Part shown: positions 1 to 15,000 of the stretch, one piece after another
How positions within the stretch are numbered: the stretch's first letter is position 1
How the letters are laid out: each line of letters begins with the position of its first letter
Assembly (NCBI RefSeq): GCF_000208865.1
Contig: NC_018396.1
Span: 1,884,630 to 1,948,629 of the forward strand
Direction: 5' to 3'
Source of the DNA: Neospora caninum Liverpool
Taxonomy: Eukaryota; Apicomplexa; Conoidasida; Eucoccidiorida; Sarcocystidae
Length of the DNA stretch: 64,000 nt
Translations under genes and position numbers: made by a program
Notes under the pieces: model-generated
What the model was told of the DNA's origin: nothing
What the model saw: the letters and a program-made list of their open reading frames with translations, nothing else
The model's database searches: none

Positions 1-2
1 TA

Positions 3-3000
3 TCAAGACGTCGGTTACACGAAGCTCCGGAAGCACCACGAAGGTGGGAGGCAGTTTCTGAAGAAGCGCGTCGTACTGGGCTTTCTTTGTCGCACCAGCG
101 TTCCAACGTTCTGGGCAAATCCGGGCGGAGGCCGCGCGCTCAAGGATACTCTGCCCGTGCAGACAGACACAGAGTTCAAGGTGCCCCTGGGCCAGGCTTG
201 GGCGGGCTCGAAGACGCCAGCGCTGCACATTTGCGATCCGCAGAGAGCCCACGAGAAGGACGAAGGCGACAAGCCAGAGGTCCATGCCTGCCCTATGGGA
301 CGCGTGGCACCGAAGGGCGCGCGTTTCTGCCCCACGAGGAAGAGCGTGCGTGGGCTAAAGCTGTCGACTTGATGCTTTTCGACTTGGCTTTTCGCTGGGA
401 ACTCCTAGGTCCCTGCAGTGATAGAGAGGTCGAGGACGTCGCCCATTACAGCGGCCTTCGTGCCAGCGTGGAGGTGGCGGCTGTGTCTCGTGGCATGACG
501 TCGTTTCGGCCCGGTTGCGTCAATTCGGCAGGGCGTTTCAGTGGCAAGCGCCTTGCGCTGGACTCGCCGAGCGCGGAGTGGGGCCGGGGGTGGACTGCTG
601 ACATACGAGGCAGCCGCCGAGTTGTTTGGCAGCTGGTTGTGGCGAATGGCTATCTGGGGCCAGCAGAACCAACGTGGAAACACAATATACCGCTGGACGC
701 CGCCTTCTTCGGCCTTCTTCCACCGCCATGTTCCATTCATCTTCTGCACGATATTTACTCCGATGCACTGTCAGGATTCGTACCCGAATTTTCTCCCGCG
801 CAACGAGGGTCCACCACCGCTTCCAGAGGACAAGACGGAGGCGTCAGCGACGTGACAGAAGTACCCGCTCGGGCCCCACTCCGTCGTGTCAAGACTGGTT
901 TGCCTGGGCAACCGGCAACGGGCGTTCTCGACGCTAGCTCACTAACCCGAGAAGTGGAGACTGGCCTGGCCCGAACGAGGAGCTGTGCTCCTGGAGCAAA
1001 AACGCCGTACAATCTGTCGCAAAACGCTGACCCGTTCAGCTGTCCAGGAAGCGATTCAAGCGACGGCCGGAGCGACACCACCTCGAAGACATGCCCGCGA
1101 CAACAGCGGTCGCCCCAGGTTGCGAAAGTGAACCGACTGGCGTCAAACATCCGCGATCTGCGCCCGAGCGATCGACATGTGTTTCGGTCAAAATTTGTAG
1201 CTTCGCGGGCGGCATTTTCCAGAGCAGGGACTTCCTTCCCTCTACAACGTTCAGCCATCTTTGCGCCAAGTCGAGCCAGTGTACTTACAACCGTTGTCGA
1301 ACGTTATCCCAGCAGATCCACGTCTTTACAACGGTCCCTCGGTACAACCTCTAACGAGGACCACAACGAACACCGCAGCGTTGTGTCGGTTCACCCTTCA
1401 GAACGACATGGAGAGGCGGGCGAAGGCCTCCGGTCGCCATACTCTTCGTCTCAGGCATCATCCTCATTGGAGTCAGACGGGAACGCGGACTTCGATGAAG
1501 AATCTTCTTTGTCGAGAGGGGCTGCAGAAGGGCGAGACTGGCTAGCCACCCGATCTGAATCTGACGAGTCGGTCACCTCGATATCCAGCGCCTTGCTGCA
1601 CTGCTCCTGTTCGCCGACGACATTTGACTGCCAACTGGCTATGCCGACGTTTATTGTTTCCCCGGCACTGCTGCGTCTCGCGGTTTGTCTCTCCAGCATT
1701 TTTGACAGCCCGTCTCACCTCAGCGCCAAGTTGAAGCTGAACGAGCAGCGGCGTAGAAGTGCGCAAGGGGGAAACGGGGAATACTCAGTGCGTGAGAAGC
1801 TTGCGACATCTCGCAAGCTTTTGCACCGCGACAGCGATATTCCGGCAGTAACGGAAATCGATCCGGCACTATTCTTGCCCCTGGGACTTTCTCTTGCCAT
1901 TCCCACGTACCCCCCGCCTTCGTCGTCCCCAAGCCTGGCTGCTTGTCTAGTCGCTGCAGAAGCTGCTGCTGCAAAAGCGCAAGAGGAGGCAGCGACTGCG
2001 GCAATGGCAGCGGCCCTCGGCGCTCGCGAAAACTATGCGCCAAGCGAGACAAACCCCGGCGACTCAAATGAACGAGAGCGGTCTAGAGACAGCCTGTGGA
2101 CCGAAAGATCGTTACATGCGCCTGGTCCAGCCTTCTCTTCGTTTTCTGGAGCTTGTCGGGAAATGTTTCGATCCGTGTTCGATCGATCAGGAGGACGGGA
2201 GATGAGCGGCCTAGGTCCCAGACGGGAAACCTCACGAAAGGGGGGTTGTACAGCTGATGGGGAGCACCGCTCAGAATCCCTTCCGCATACTGCTGTCCGG
2301 CAGGAACGGCACGGCCGTGTAGGTACACGCTCCTTCGAATTCGAAGGTTTGACTGCTCGTCTGTTAGGCAACGTCTCTCAGCGTCCACTTCAATCACACT
2401 CACGTCGAGGTACAGGTCGTTTCTCGATGACTCGCTTGAAGGAAACAGCCGCTGTTGCAGCTGCGCGGGCTTCTTCGATCGTTGACGCTGCAGCACACAG
2501 CGCCCTCGCAGCAATTTCTCAGGCAACCGCAGCAGCAAACCTTGTGCTTCTTCACGCTAACGCCGCTGCCCGCACACACCACTCGGCGTTTCGGAAAGCG
2601 AATCGGTGTAAGCGAGGGGATGCCTTGTTAACACTGAAGCACCTCTCTCTCCAGCATCGTCACTGGGTGGTTGACCCTGTTCCGAGACATGCGCGAACCC
2701 TCCAGATTCACCTGACCAATCTGCTTGTTCTGCTGCCGGCCGCTGTAGCCGGTATGCCCAAGGCCATTCGACGAGCGCGGCGGATGGAAAACATGGTGGT
2801 GTCAGGGAATGCACGAGGCATGACATCGCTGCGGCCACCAGGGGGGCTAGCCTCAGGCGAGCGCTTTGTGACCGATGGCAATTCGAGACTCCGTGATCCA
2901 AGTGGAGATACCTTGCCTTTCGAGCCTTCTTTATCGCCTGAGGCGGCCCTCGCCATCGCCCTTTCTCCAGCGTCTCCCCTTTTGGCACCGGCCTCGACTG

Positions 3001-6000
3001 GTGCGCCTTCCGTCCTAGTTTCGTGCCACACGCTGGCCTTCGTCGCAACACCCGAAACGCCTTCGTCGCCCGACGTGAAAGCAGCCGCTGTCGAGGGTCT
3101 TCAGGTCGCCGTGGCTGCGCAGCTTCTGCAACTTTTACATATTCTGCATGCGCAGACAGTGTCTTCCGACCGAGCAGGTGCAAATTTGCAAGAGTTCGCC
3201 GATCAGGGTGTTCCCCTACCGTTTGCTCCCGGAATTCCCGCCGATGTTCTTCCGCCAGGACAGCTGGGGGATGTGACGGGAACCCCTGGAAAGAGGGCGC
3301 GGACGGGAAGGCTCCCAATGCCAAGGAACAGGGCACGTTTCGGTGAGAGCGACAGAGCGTCGCTGCGGATGCAGCGCCAGGAGGGGCTGGGCACCGCGGC
3401 TGCGGAACCTGGGACAGGTACATTGGAAGCGTCAGGGACGCGGTGGAGGAGGACCAGCGGGCGGGGGGCTTGCTACCTTCTTTTTTCCTGTCCTGGCGTA
3501 GCCGCTGAGATGACAAGCAGGCCTCCCAACACAGCATTTTCCAGGGCTGACGGGATTGACAGAGAGTTGACTATCAGGGTGGGGGCGGAACTCGACGCTT
3601 TCGGCTTCTCCGAAAATCCACAGCAGCCGCTGATGGATAGACAGCTCCACAATGCACCCAACGGCGGTGCCTCGCCTGCCTCAGTGTTGCTTTGTCCCGG
3701 AGCTCCCGCCACAAGTCTTTCCTCTCGACCGTTTTTTCTTGTGCCGCTTCCTCCCATTGCCGTATGCCGCGTCGAAGCGCATAGTTTGCATCTGTTCCTC
3801 CGAATCGTCGCTACCTGGGACGCAACTGTTCGCCTCCACGGACACCAGTCCAACCTCGTCTTTGTCCCCTTCTATATCAGACCAGCCTCATTATCGCTAG
3901 GGGCTTCCCTGGTGATGGTGCCGGACTGTGCTCCTTCTTCACCTTCCCCGAGTGGGTCCACCTCAGGCCGACCCGAGGCACTGGCATCCGCAACTTCCTC
4001 GTCGACTTACTGGGACTCAGGGGATCGGGTGTTGCCTGACAGCCTTGCGCAGCGTTCTGCTGGTCGCATTGCCGCCGCATCGCTGCCAGGGTCCCCGAGA
4101 CGAAACCATTTCCAACAATTTTCTCACCTGCTGTCTGGGACTTCAACAGTTCCTCTTCCTTTTCCCTCATATCGCAGTGGAGTTTCCGACGCGATGTCCC
4201 CTCGGCGAGACCACTCGGAACTAAAGAGCCAGTGGACGGACGAACATCCCTCAGTCTTGAGTGACAATCCCGTCTCCCTCTTCTTGAACATATCCGAGTG
4301 GAGCATGTGCTGTGCCTCTGGATGGTACGTATTTCGCGGGTGCCAGGCCGGGGTCGAATGCTGCGAATCCGAGAGAGCAGATTGTGACGACAACCGCGGA
4401 GTATCTCATGCTGGCCACGAGCCCGGAGGCAGTGACAGCCGCAGCGGAGTGATGGATGCTTTTTGGCCCCGTTCCGGGGAGTCTAGGGAAGCACCCGGCC
4501 TTTCTCGAAACGTCATCACGCATATGTTGGACAGGAGAGAAGCATATGTGACCGAAAAGGGGCCACCCGCTTGTAAGGCGGCACTTTCCGGCACGGGTCC
4601 CGTAAGCAAGCGTCAACGGGTTCGCCGACAGGTTGTCTGGTGTGAGTGGCGCTGTCAACCGCGTCACTGCCGCGGAACTGCGCATGCAGATTGCCTCCTT
4701 GACCAGCCGGCTGCCGGATCCATCTGCTGTAGGTTCCGAACGGTGTTGTGCCCTTTAACCTTGTGGGTGTATCGGCACCCCGCTGATTTGGTTCCTCTGG
4801 CCGTGTGCCATCCGCTGGCCGTGAAGACGGACAACGGCTCGGCCACTCGTGGCCTCTGTTTGTCACCTCGAGGCGAAATAGGATGTGCTGAAGCTAACCC
4901 AGTACCATCGGTACGTGTGTTATTCCTTGCCAGTGGACCTGCGCCGCCGGCGTTCTTCCTCTGCTCTGAGCGGACATCAAAGATGCGTGCAGAAAAGAGC
5001 GTCGTCGTCGGCAGAAGAGTCAAACGCGGTAGCCCGATAAGGTCACCGAATCATACACACCCAAACTCCGACGTCGCTGGCTCCAGATGGAATGTTCTTC
5101 CTGAGCTAGCTTCATCGCGGCTTGGGGCCTCGCCGTCTGGCGATCCTCGCTTGCCCACTCGACTTTGCTGCGGGGACATATCAGCTAACCCAACTGGACC
5201 ACCAGTCGGAGACGAGACGAATTTTTCTGCAGATGGACTGAACATAACTTCGCCGCGATCTCATGGCGGAAGACGAGCACCATCACGACCGGCGGTAGAC
5301 GAGTATCCTTATTTTCGGATGGGAAATGACCGAATATTCTCCCCAACACAGAGAGCCTCCAGCTTGTGGACTTGGCGGTTTGACGTCCCAAATGACCAGG
5401 AATGGCGTTGGGTGGAAGCAAGATGCTGTGCCCATCGTTGCGGGGGCCCCGACAGGTCTTACGGGAGGTGCACGGGCTGCTGTTCAAGCGCTGCCTCTAC
5501 ACGGGAAATTTCAAGGATACCCCCAGCAATGGCTGCGAATACTATGGTGTCTGTACCACCGTTCGAATGGAAGCAGACTCCCAGTGCCAGGGACCAGTCC
5601 GTGGTAACATCGCACAGGGACCAAGAACCTGGAGTGTCAAGCTCTTGGGGGAGACGATGCGATTCTCCGTGTAGTCGCCTCTCGACCCTCTCTGCCTCAA
5701 CCTCGGGTCACGAGTTTCCCCGTTCTAGCTCGTCTCACCTTGCAGCACTCTCGCGAAAAACTGTCTCAGACAATCTGCGCGCGGCACATATTGAAGATTC
5801 GATCTCGGCGGCAGCGCTACCGTACCCTATTTCTGTGAGTCGACCGGGCCTGAACGAGAGCCACGTGTCTGCGCGTAGCCAAGGAGTCATATCTTCGGCT
5901 GGAGATGGTTCTGGTGCAGAAGTGCCTGGCGTCTCTGATTCCAATTCCATGACGCCACGTAGTCCGCAGCTGTCGCAATCCTCTGCTGCTGGGGAAGCTC

Positions 6001-9000
6001 GTGGAAGAAGTTCTGCTGGCTCGGCAGGCGAACCGGCCTCAGCATCAGAAACTTCAAAAAGCGAGATAAAATCCTCTTTTCGTGAGGGTAAGGGGCCACA
6101 ATCTGCACTTGACAGGCTCAACGTAAAGCTAAGGGGCGCATTTGTGAAGTTACTGATTGACCGTCTCTCAGTGCACCTTTTGCCTCCATCAGCTCCACTT
6201 ATCGCTTTGGCGAATGCATGTGCGCAAGAAGAACCGACTGGGTTATTCGTCAGCCAAGAAAAAAGTGGATTTTCATACCCTGTGAGGCAGCATGCAACGA
6301 GCCACGGTCGACTTCGGAGGCCAACAGACGACCAGTGTCTGCCTGGACGCCGACTCATGATGCAACTACAGGAGCAACAGGAGCAGTGGCATCAACAGCA
6401 GTTACAGCGAGGATCGCTGGTGTTGTCTTTTGTCGGCGTTGCGGCCAGTGCCACCGTCTCCCCTCTGCTCACGCCTTCCGCCTCCTTCGATTTTCTCTTG
6501 CGAAGTGTTGTCGCTGAGAACGCTCATGTCATTCCGGAAAGCCGTCGCCGGATCCTGCTTCGACCGTCCCTCCACACGTCGCCTTCCAGCGGGTCTTCCG
6601 GGGACCGTAGAAACGGACAGCTGCCATCGTCGAAGAGTGCAGAGTCGTGCTGGACAGAAGGCGCCTCATTCGGCCCGGTAATTTCCTCAACCTCTATTCC
6701 GACCGTCTTGAATGCCGGTATTGGTGACGACCGGGAATTGGAGAGACGTCGAGCGAGGCGTACCCAGAACTACTTCATTCGAGGAGGAGTTCATTCCAGT
6801 CGAGTCCGGCTATCACTGTCGAAAGTTGACGTTTTCCTCGCGCCCCAAACCATCCAGGAATTATGCGCAGCGCTTGCACCGCTCGTAGGTTGTCTGGCGA
6901 CGGCTGCAGCCTTCTCGAGATCCGTGGAGGCAGTTCTGCCGGCAGCAGATGCCACTGCAAGCCCGCGGTCAGGACACAACTCGGACAGCGAAGAAGACGG
7001 TACTGAGACGCGTGCCCATTTGGAAGGTAAAGACAGAAACAACGAGCAGCTTTGGTTTTTTGAGGTGCACTCCAAAGGCGTGGTCATCTGTCTCCTTCAG
7101 TGCTACACCAACAGTAGTCTTTGCCTCGTCGATATTGGCGAGTGCGCGTACACGAGCTCAACGAGTCATCGCTTCCACATCTCGTCCTTAAACGTTGTCA
7201 GTGGAGGTCTAGGACTGCCTATCTTCGAGACAGAAAGCCATCCAAAAGCCTCGGCTCCTATCAAGACAAACGAAAAGTGCGGGCCGTCCAGCGTGGGGAC
7301 CTTTGACGAAGGGGGAACAGGCACGAGTGCCAAGTCGCGCAGAATGCCAGGTGGCAAGACTCCGACAGAATCCGCAGCTTCTCAGTCGACTCATACTTCC
7401 CCTCGAAAACAAGAGTACCACGGGGTTGCCTGCTCGCTGCAAGACTCGTGGAGGTCGGCAAATTCACTGCGCCCACAGAAAGCGCAAAGAGCATGCGATC
7501 TCCGAATCGTATCACTCAATAGCTTTACTGATTCTTGCGGTGGTGACGTGCCGCTGGCACGGGGGAAGAATTCGGCGGGCGCCAGGACCCAACCGTGGCT
7601 GGAGGTGATCTACAGCCCACAAGCCGAGCGAACAGCAACCGTTCAAAACAGGCTGCATCAACAGGGGTATTTGGCTTCCGCGGTGTCATCGGTGTCGCTC
7701 TGCGTGGGGGACAGCTGCTGCTTTGTCCGCATTCCCGAGTTCATCCTGATTTCTCAGTTTGTGGCAGACTGCCGGACGGCTGTACAAGAAGTGCTGGAGC
7801 GACTGCGCCGGGTGTCGCGTCACCAACAAGTGCAGCTTCAACAGCTTCAGCAGGCGCGTCTAGAAAGCCTACGCCGCACGAGGCGCGTGGACCGACAGCA
7901 GCAGGAGGCAGTGCTTTCTCAGCAGCGTGTACGGCACCACCACGGGGTCCAGCCGGTGGTCCTGCCGATCCGGGGAACAACTCCTCTGGGCGGAGCAAAA
8001 AGTTTGAATGATGGGTTTGGTTCCGAAATGCAGAAAGATGACGCTGTCGCCAAATTATCTGGACTGTCAAAAGCAAACGCACCCGACGGCAGCAGCGGTT
8101 CGCAGCATCCGTCCGCTGGAGGCCCTCGAACAATGGAGACCACCACGGAAGCGCCGAACCAACCTATAGCAGTACGAAAGGATGTCACCATTCTCCCCCC
8201 GTTACTTTTGCTCCGTGTCAGAGTTTCTTTTCCCACCCTGTTTCTGGCCGCCGACAAGCCCGAGAAGCCCCCTCCAGTCGTCGCTAGTCTAGGGTTTCTT
8301 CAAGTGTCTACTCATCTTCACGCCCAGGTAACCTTGCCCCCAAGTCCCTTCGATATGCGCGCGGTTGTCGCCGAGGTATCTGAGAAAGTTTCCAAGGGAA
8401 GTACGGCATCTCCTGCCACTGGCGCCGGTGTGGTCGCTTCGCCGCCTGATCCCATTGTTCAACTCCGCGCTCGTGCTGACAGTGGCCGTCAAGACGCTGG
8501 ACATGTCGCGTCCTGGATCGAGGACCGTCCTGACGAAGAGAGAGAGAGAGAGCGGACTGGAGGACTTCGAGAGGTTTCTCTCGTAACTCGGTCTACTTGG
8601 CCAGGAACGAGCAGTGCTGGAGCAGCGGCATACGAAGAGTGGAACCTTCCTGTGGCGGGTAGCTTTTCTGTTCCAGCCTGTGAATTCCAGATTACGTACG
8701 AAAATGCCCAGATTTATCTGTACGGTACGCATGCGTCTTCGTTCACGACGGTGAACAACGCGAGCGATACTGAACGGGCAGTGTTCGCTGACAGGGTTTC
8801 TATAGGTGAATGCTTCACGTTGAATGCAGAGGTATGGAAGAGCCTTCGGTCGCAGAGTTCCGTTCATGCCCCACGGGGATCGCGTGAAACGGGGTTGCGC
8901 GCACGGCGAGTGACTGACGAAGAGAAGGCACAGTGGCCTGTGGCGTCAGGCGAATCCCGGTTCTCTGGCGCCGAGGGCCCTCCCTGTGGCTCGGCTGACC

Positions 9001-12000
9001 CTTCAGCGCAGAATGCGCACTGCCGTAGGAATTCGCTCTCGCGGGAGCGCGCCCAGCTAGTCCAACGGTCTCAAAACTGTGACTTGTGCGTGTGTCTTTT
9101 TTGTTCATACATTCACCTGCGGGTAGCGCCGCAGCTCGTCGCCGCTCTCCATGCAAATGCTCAAATGAATGTGGGGTGTACGCCTCAGCTCCCGTTGCTT
9201 CAGGCGGTGGTAGCTGGAGACGACAGCGAGCCGGGCGGAGGAGAAACTGAGGAGGACTTTGTTGCTGGGGTCCTTGGAGGACGCTCGCGTGGCACTCGCC
9301 GCACGGAAAGACATCGCGAGACGGATGGTGAAGGGCTGGAATCCAGAGCAGCAGCGCCTTCGAGGGGCAGAGGCGGAGCTGTTTCCGCGAATATGAATGA
9401 CATGGTTTCAACCAGGTCTCCGGCAAGTGGTGGCGGAGAAGGGACGGATGGATGCGCCTTCGGCCGTGGCCTGCCGTCAGGCTGGCAAGGGTCGGGAGAC
9501 TGCGAGGCCATAGTCGGCCAGCCGTGGGACGGAGACGGAAGCGCGAATGTTCAGCGCGGAAAGCGAAGTGTTGCGGGAGGCAGTGGCGATCGGAAGAACA
9601 CCGACGTTGCTGGCCTGGCGGCTGGGACAACGCTTGCAGAGGGGACGTCCGGCGATAAGTATGACGAGAGCCGTGAGGTGGAAAAACACGATGAACAGGA
9701 TGAGGCTCGCCACAGTACGAATGGAGACGAAAGCGACACCACAAGTGAAGAGGATCTTTTCCTCGAAGAGGCCAGCGACGACGAAGCGAATATGGCCGCC
9801 GAGGACAAGCTCCTCGCACTGGTGAATGACGCTTCGAAAGTGTGTGAAGAGGCCAGCCCTGGAGAGGCTGGAGATGGTCTGCTTCGAAAGCATTTGTCAC
9901 TAAGTTGGCACTTTCCAGCTCGGCGGCTGTCACTGCTCTTTAGCGCTAAGCTCGACGGGTTGACGGTATCTTTCTGCGATGCCCAAGCCAAAGTAACGCT
10001 TGTGCATGTGAACGCGAGAAACGTTCGCCTGTGGGACGTCGGGACGCTGAATACGCGAGTGGTGACAATCGAATCCATATCGATTACCGAATCCATTAGT
10101 AGCACTGACCGAAGTCCGTCCTCGGTCCTGTCTTTTTCCAAACACCGCAACGCTCTGGCCTTCCGCTCAACAACCACCGTCGTGCCTCCATCTGAAACGG
10201 CAGGCGGAGACGGTCCTTCCGCTCGAGCACGTCTCTCGCAGGAGTGTTCATCGCTTTTTGGGGGCAGTGAGGACCCTGATTTGCCAGGTGGTGAAGGATC
10301 AAGTTGTGAGACACCGTCCCGTTCGTCAGAAATCTGTCTGTGTCGTTTCCCCCTAGTCCTTGTTCCATCTCTAGCGACTTCAGTGCTGCGCAGCGCTGAG
10401 GACAGGCGCCGGCGAGACGATTCCGGTCAGGCACGTCCCTGCGATGCTGGGGTGCTGTCAGGCTCCGAGACAAGCAGCAGTTGTCCAGTTCGGTTCTCAC
10501 CTTTACCGCAAGACCAAAGCTCGGCTGGCCTGTGCTGCAGAAGCGATTATGCCCTGGGCCTGACTGACCATGTGGAATTGTCAGCACAACCAGCGATCGG
10601 AGAGGCAGCGGCTTCATTTTTTCCTACAGCGGCCTGTGTGTTGGTAGGAAATCCGTCGATAGTTGTGGCGCCAGCTCTCCTGAGCGCCCTGCATTTCTGC
10701 CTGACCTTCCCCGTTTACACCTTTGCATCTGAACAGGGTCGTCCACGCAGGAGCGATATCGGCGCTCCGTGTTCATACACTCCGGCGCTCCCCTTGGACT
10801 GCGCGCTCATGCCCAGTTCCACCATCGATGCCACGGTGGGGAGTGGAGATGTGCACTACGATTGGTGGGGGGAGTATGATCAAGATGCAACAACTGTGAA
10901 TCGCACGCCGCGGCAGACCCTTGGATCCCGATCAAGTCACGCCCCCTGTCGGACACTCGCGTCGATGCCAGGAGGCGCAACAGAGCTCGAACGCGTAACG
11001 CAGCCGGCGCAAAGAGCTAACAGTGTCCTTGCTTCCGACCTCGAGTCAAGTTGGAGGAACCGTCACGGCGCCGGCCGAGACATTCGGACTGGCAGCGTGA
11101 GCAAGCTCGGTCGCCAAAGTTTGCTTAGCCTCGACGCTGGCGTGTCGGGAGGAGAGTCAGGCAGTGACTCCGCGACAGAGTATCGTCGCCAGGATGTTGA
11201 CACTGGCACGAAGGGGATCGGGCCACGACGCCGTGATGAGTTGCGAGGGAATTCAGAATGTGGCTTTTCCGTGCTTGGAAATGGTAGGCGCGCGCAAGGG
11301 TATTTCCGGCCTGACGGGCGCAGCCACCCGCGGCGCATGATAGCCACAACCTCCATGGATTCGCCTCAGCTTCCTCGCGTGGCGAAAACGGCACCCGACT
11401 CGGCAATTCCCGTACTCTCGTCTAGGATCACGTCGCTACCGGGTGGGGATCCTGCGTCGAGTGGGCCAGACAGCGTCTTGTTACATTCGTCTCTGGCGTC
11501 GTTGAAAGCGCAGAGGAGGCGTCGCGCTTTACGTGGACATCCTCAGTCAGGTGGAGCAACCACGGGGAACAGACCGTCGGACTTTGGCGGAGCTGGCTAT
11601 CCGCCGTGTGCAGGAGGCACCGACAAGGTGCGCTCATGGATTCTAGACACGCCCCAAGTTGTGCCAGGTTCCGGGGAAGCGTCTGACGAACAGGAAGATC
11701 TGGATGCTGGCCAGTTGCCACCAGGGTGGTCCGGGACCGGCCATACATCCCGTCGGTCTCGCACTGCTCGCTCCAGTTGGGTGTCAGCGGGAAGGACATC
11801 CGGGTATAAGACGTCTAGCGGGTTTGTGGACAATGTAGAGCAACTTACAAATGGGTTCGGCGTTTCGGCTCGGACTCGCTCCAGAGCTGGTCATCGGAGA
11901 ATGCTTCCGGAAGGACCTGACAAGGCGGTTGGCCGTGACGCCACTGCGACAGCCGCCGAGGGAGGGACAGCGGTGCATAAAACTGGGACCGTCGTCACGA

Positions 12001-15000
12001 GCTACGACGCTGCGCTGTTTTTGCATCCGTGCCTGGCAGCAGTTCAGCAGCTCAATATCCTTGCCTCCTGGCTTGCTGGCGAGTTTCGGCGGCAGCAGCT
12101 TCACGAGCTCGAATCCACCGCGGCGCGGGCTACCAGCGCCAGGCGTCTCCAACGGAAGATGCAGAAGGCGCAGCGAGCTCAGAGGAGGGCTGAAATGCGC
12201 CACGCGAGTACTTCCCCCAGTGCAGACATTGATCAGCAGCTGGGATTTGCACGTGGTCTGGCGGAGAGACACTCGGCAGGGGCCGCCGAACCGGAGGACG
12301 CTGCGCACGATCCGGTTGCGATGGTTGACAGTGCGACTGCTCGGGCTGGGTTCACGTTCAGGCCATCTGTCGAAAGGGAGTGGCTGCACGACTCCGCGAG
12401 TTTCTCTCGGCCCTCAGATGGCGAATGTCGCAGTGGAGAGCAAGTTCGTCTGCATCAAACGCCGAACGCTGGATTGATCAGTGGCTACCACAGTCAGCCT
12501 CTGTGGGTGCCAGAGTGGGATGAGGTTCAGAAACTGCGACCGGCTTCCCCTGAGCAGGAGCAGCAGTACGCATATCTGTTGCATCTTATTCGTCTCCTTG
12601 GCCTCGGGTTCGCTACGACTGCTGACGTAGACGGGGCAAGCGTCGCGCGCCAGCGCGCACAGGTCACGGTGTCTGCTGAATACGTCCATTTCTCAGTCGA
12701 GGAACTCCGAGTAGAACTTAAAGCGATGCCTGCGTCATTTATCCTCATGACTTCAGTCGAGCTCACACGAAGCTCACACGTTCTCCACTTTGTGCTTACC
12801 GCGACGGACAGATATGGTGATGCTCGTCGCCAGAGACGTTTTAGCGTCGACACCCACGTCGGGGGACCCCTGGATGGAAATGATCGTGAGTCTGAGTTGG
12901 CGCAGGATGAAGCTTCGGAGGGAATCGACATTCGCCACCAGGGAGAGTTTGCAAGCCGATACTCGGACGCACCCCCCCACATGCCTCTCGGAGACGCACA
13001 ACCCGACCCCTTGGTAGCCGCAGTGAGTGAATCCGTGTGGGAAGTGGAGCACAAAGTATGCCTCTCTGCAGAGTGCCCGGCTGCCAGCCAAACTAACTTG
13101 AGGGCAGACCCAAACGAACGGGCGGGCATGCAATTACCGCGTGAGGCGGAAAATGGCTCACGGCGGGGCGGTGAGTTCAATCGAGCAGCTCAGAACGCTG
13201 CGGATTTCGACCCCGACACGCATCAGTTGGTACCGGGGCCACCGCTCCCTTTGTCTTGGACTGGTGCGGGCAGTGGCGAGCGCATACGAACTCAAGGTGG
13301 TGCTCTGTCCAGCACAAGGGCTCCGCAGTGGAGATTTGGATCTCCAACAGACGACGCCAGCCGAGCCTCGCGTGGCGAAGTCCGCGCTTCCTCGAGACGT
13401 GCGACGGAGGCTTCATATGCGTCCTGGACGGACGTGATCCACGGACACGACGCAGGCAAAAGGCCGATGGCGTCCCCCGCCTACCAGTATGGTGGAAACA
13501 GACACGACAAGGTGGCTGCGCACCATCCTGGTAGAAGATACGGCTCGGAAGAGACTGTTCACCTGGAGATAAGTGCAGAGGACTGGCATCAAGGCAATAA
13601 TGGAGGCGGAGAAGGCGCAGCGGAAATGCGGGCAAGTGTTTACAGCAGTGACTCAATTTCGTGCGTTCTCTCCAACTGCTCTATCACCGTGCACAAGGAG
13701 GTTTCTCCCTCTCCTGTGCGTTCGCAGACTTTCGTTCCTTTACAGCAAGCGTCCGGGTTCGCTGCTGCATCCGCGAGCAACGCGCAGTCGCTCGCAGTGG
13801 CGCCAACTCTTCCAGATGACAATCGTTCGTCCATGGCACCGCCAACTTACTGTCACAGTATCTTGCCTTCGCTACGCGTATCCTTCTGCTACCACTTCGC
13901 GTCTCCGCCATTCCAGTTCCTCTCCAACTGTGTGTGGAACTACTGTCGGCACGCTCCTGACAGCGAATCTTCGCAAGCATCGCCGCATGACAGGCTCGAA
14001 GTACTCTCTGCTCTACGGCCCTGTAGACGCCAGCGGGTACCGCCGGTCCGAGGTGCTGTGGTGAGCCACATGGGGCTTGTCACACACCCAGCTTTCGAGC
14101 AAGCGAATGAAGTAACACCGTGCGCAAGCACTGCCCAGGATAAATCCGCCGCGAGGATGGCTGACACCAGGCCAGCTACAGCGCCGGCCACTGGCCATTC
14201 CTCTGTTCCTCGCTTTCTTATGCTTCCGGCAACGATGCTGCTGAGCCCGGATACGTTGACTGCGGCAGCCGTCTCCTGGCTTTTCCCAGCTTGCGAAAAT
14301 TCGCCTGCTCACGGACACTTGCAAGAATGTGAGGACGCTGCTCGACGTGAACAACTTGGACGTTCGGCAGACGTAAGAGAGCAGAACGAGACGGAACCGT
14401 TGAGGTCAACACATTTGATCCGACTGCCTCCCCTATCGCCCCCGATTCATAGTCTCCTGGTTTCGTTTTCCCCCGTTGAACTGCGCATTCGGACTTGGGA
14501 TATTGAACGCCTACAAAGAGCTGTATCGTTAATGTTCGTGGACAAGCAGAGGCAAAGATTACTGGTTCTCAGTATCTTCGAGAGGAATCAACGGAGACAG
14601 CAGATGAAGCAGCTTGGGGAAATCTGCCGCAAGGACGCGAATAATTCATGCCATTCTCACTCGATCCCATGTGGAGGATCCCCAGGAATGGCAGCGAATG
14701 CTCTTTCGGCACAGAGCGTGTGCCGAGCCTCTCAGGTCGCACCTGCGGACGAGCCTGCCGAAAGCGGAAGAGAACTCCCGACTAGGCCGCAGAGACCAGC
14801 TCCGCGGTTGGCCACCGGACCGCCAGGATTTTGCCGGAGGCTTGGTTCTAGAAGACGTTTCTTCTGGTGTATTGGCGACGACGAGGCATACTTACCTCGT
14901 CCGCTGCAGGAGGATCTCCTAAGCGGGGCTGGATCATCTCATGACCAAGCCGATCACCAAGGACTGCAGAGTCGTCTGGCGCTTCCGGACGGCTATCCAA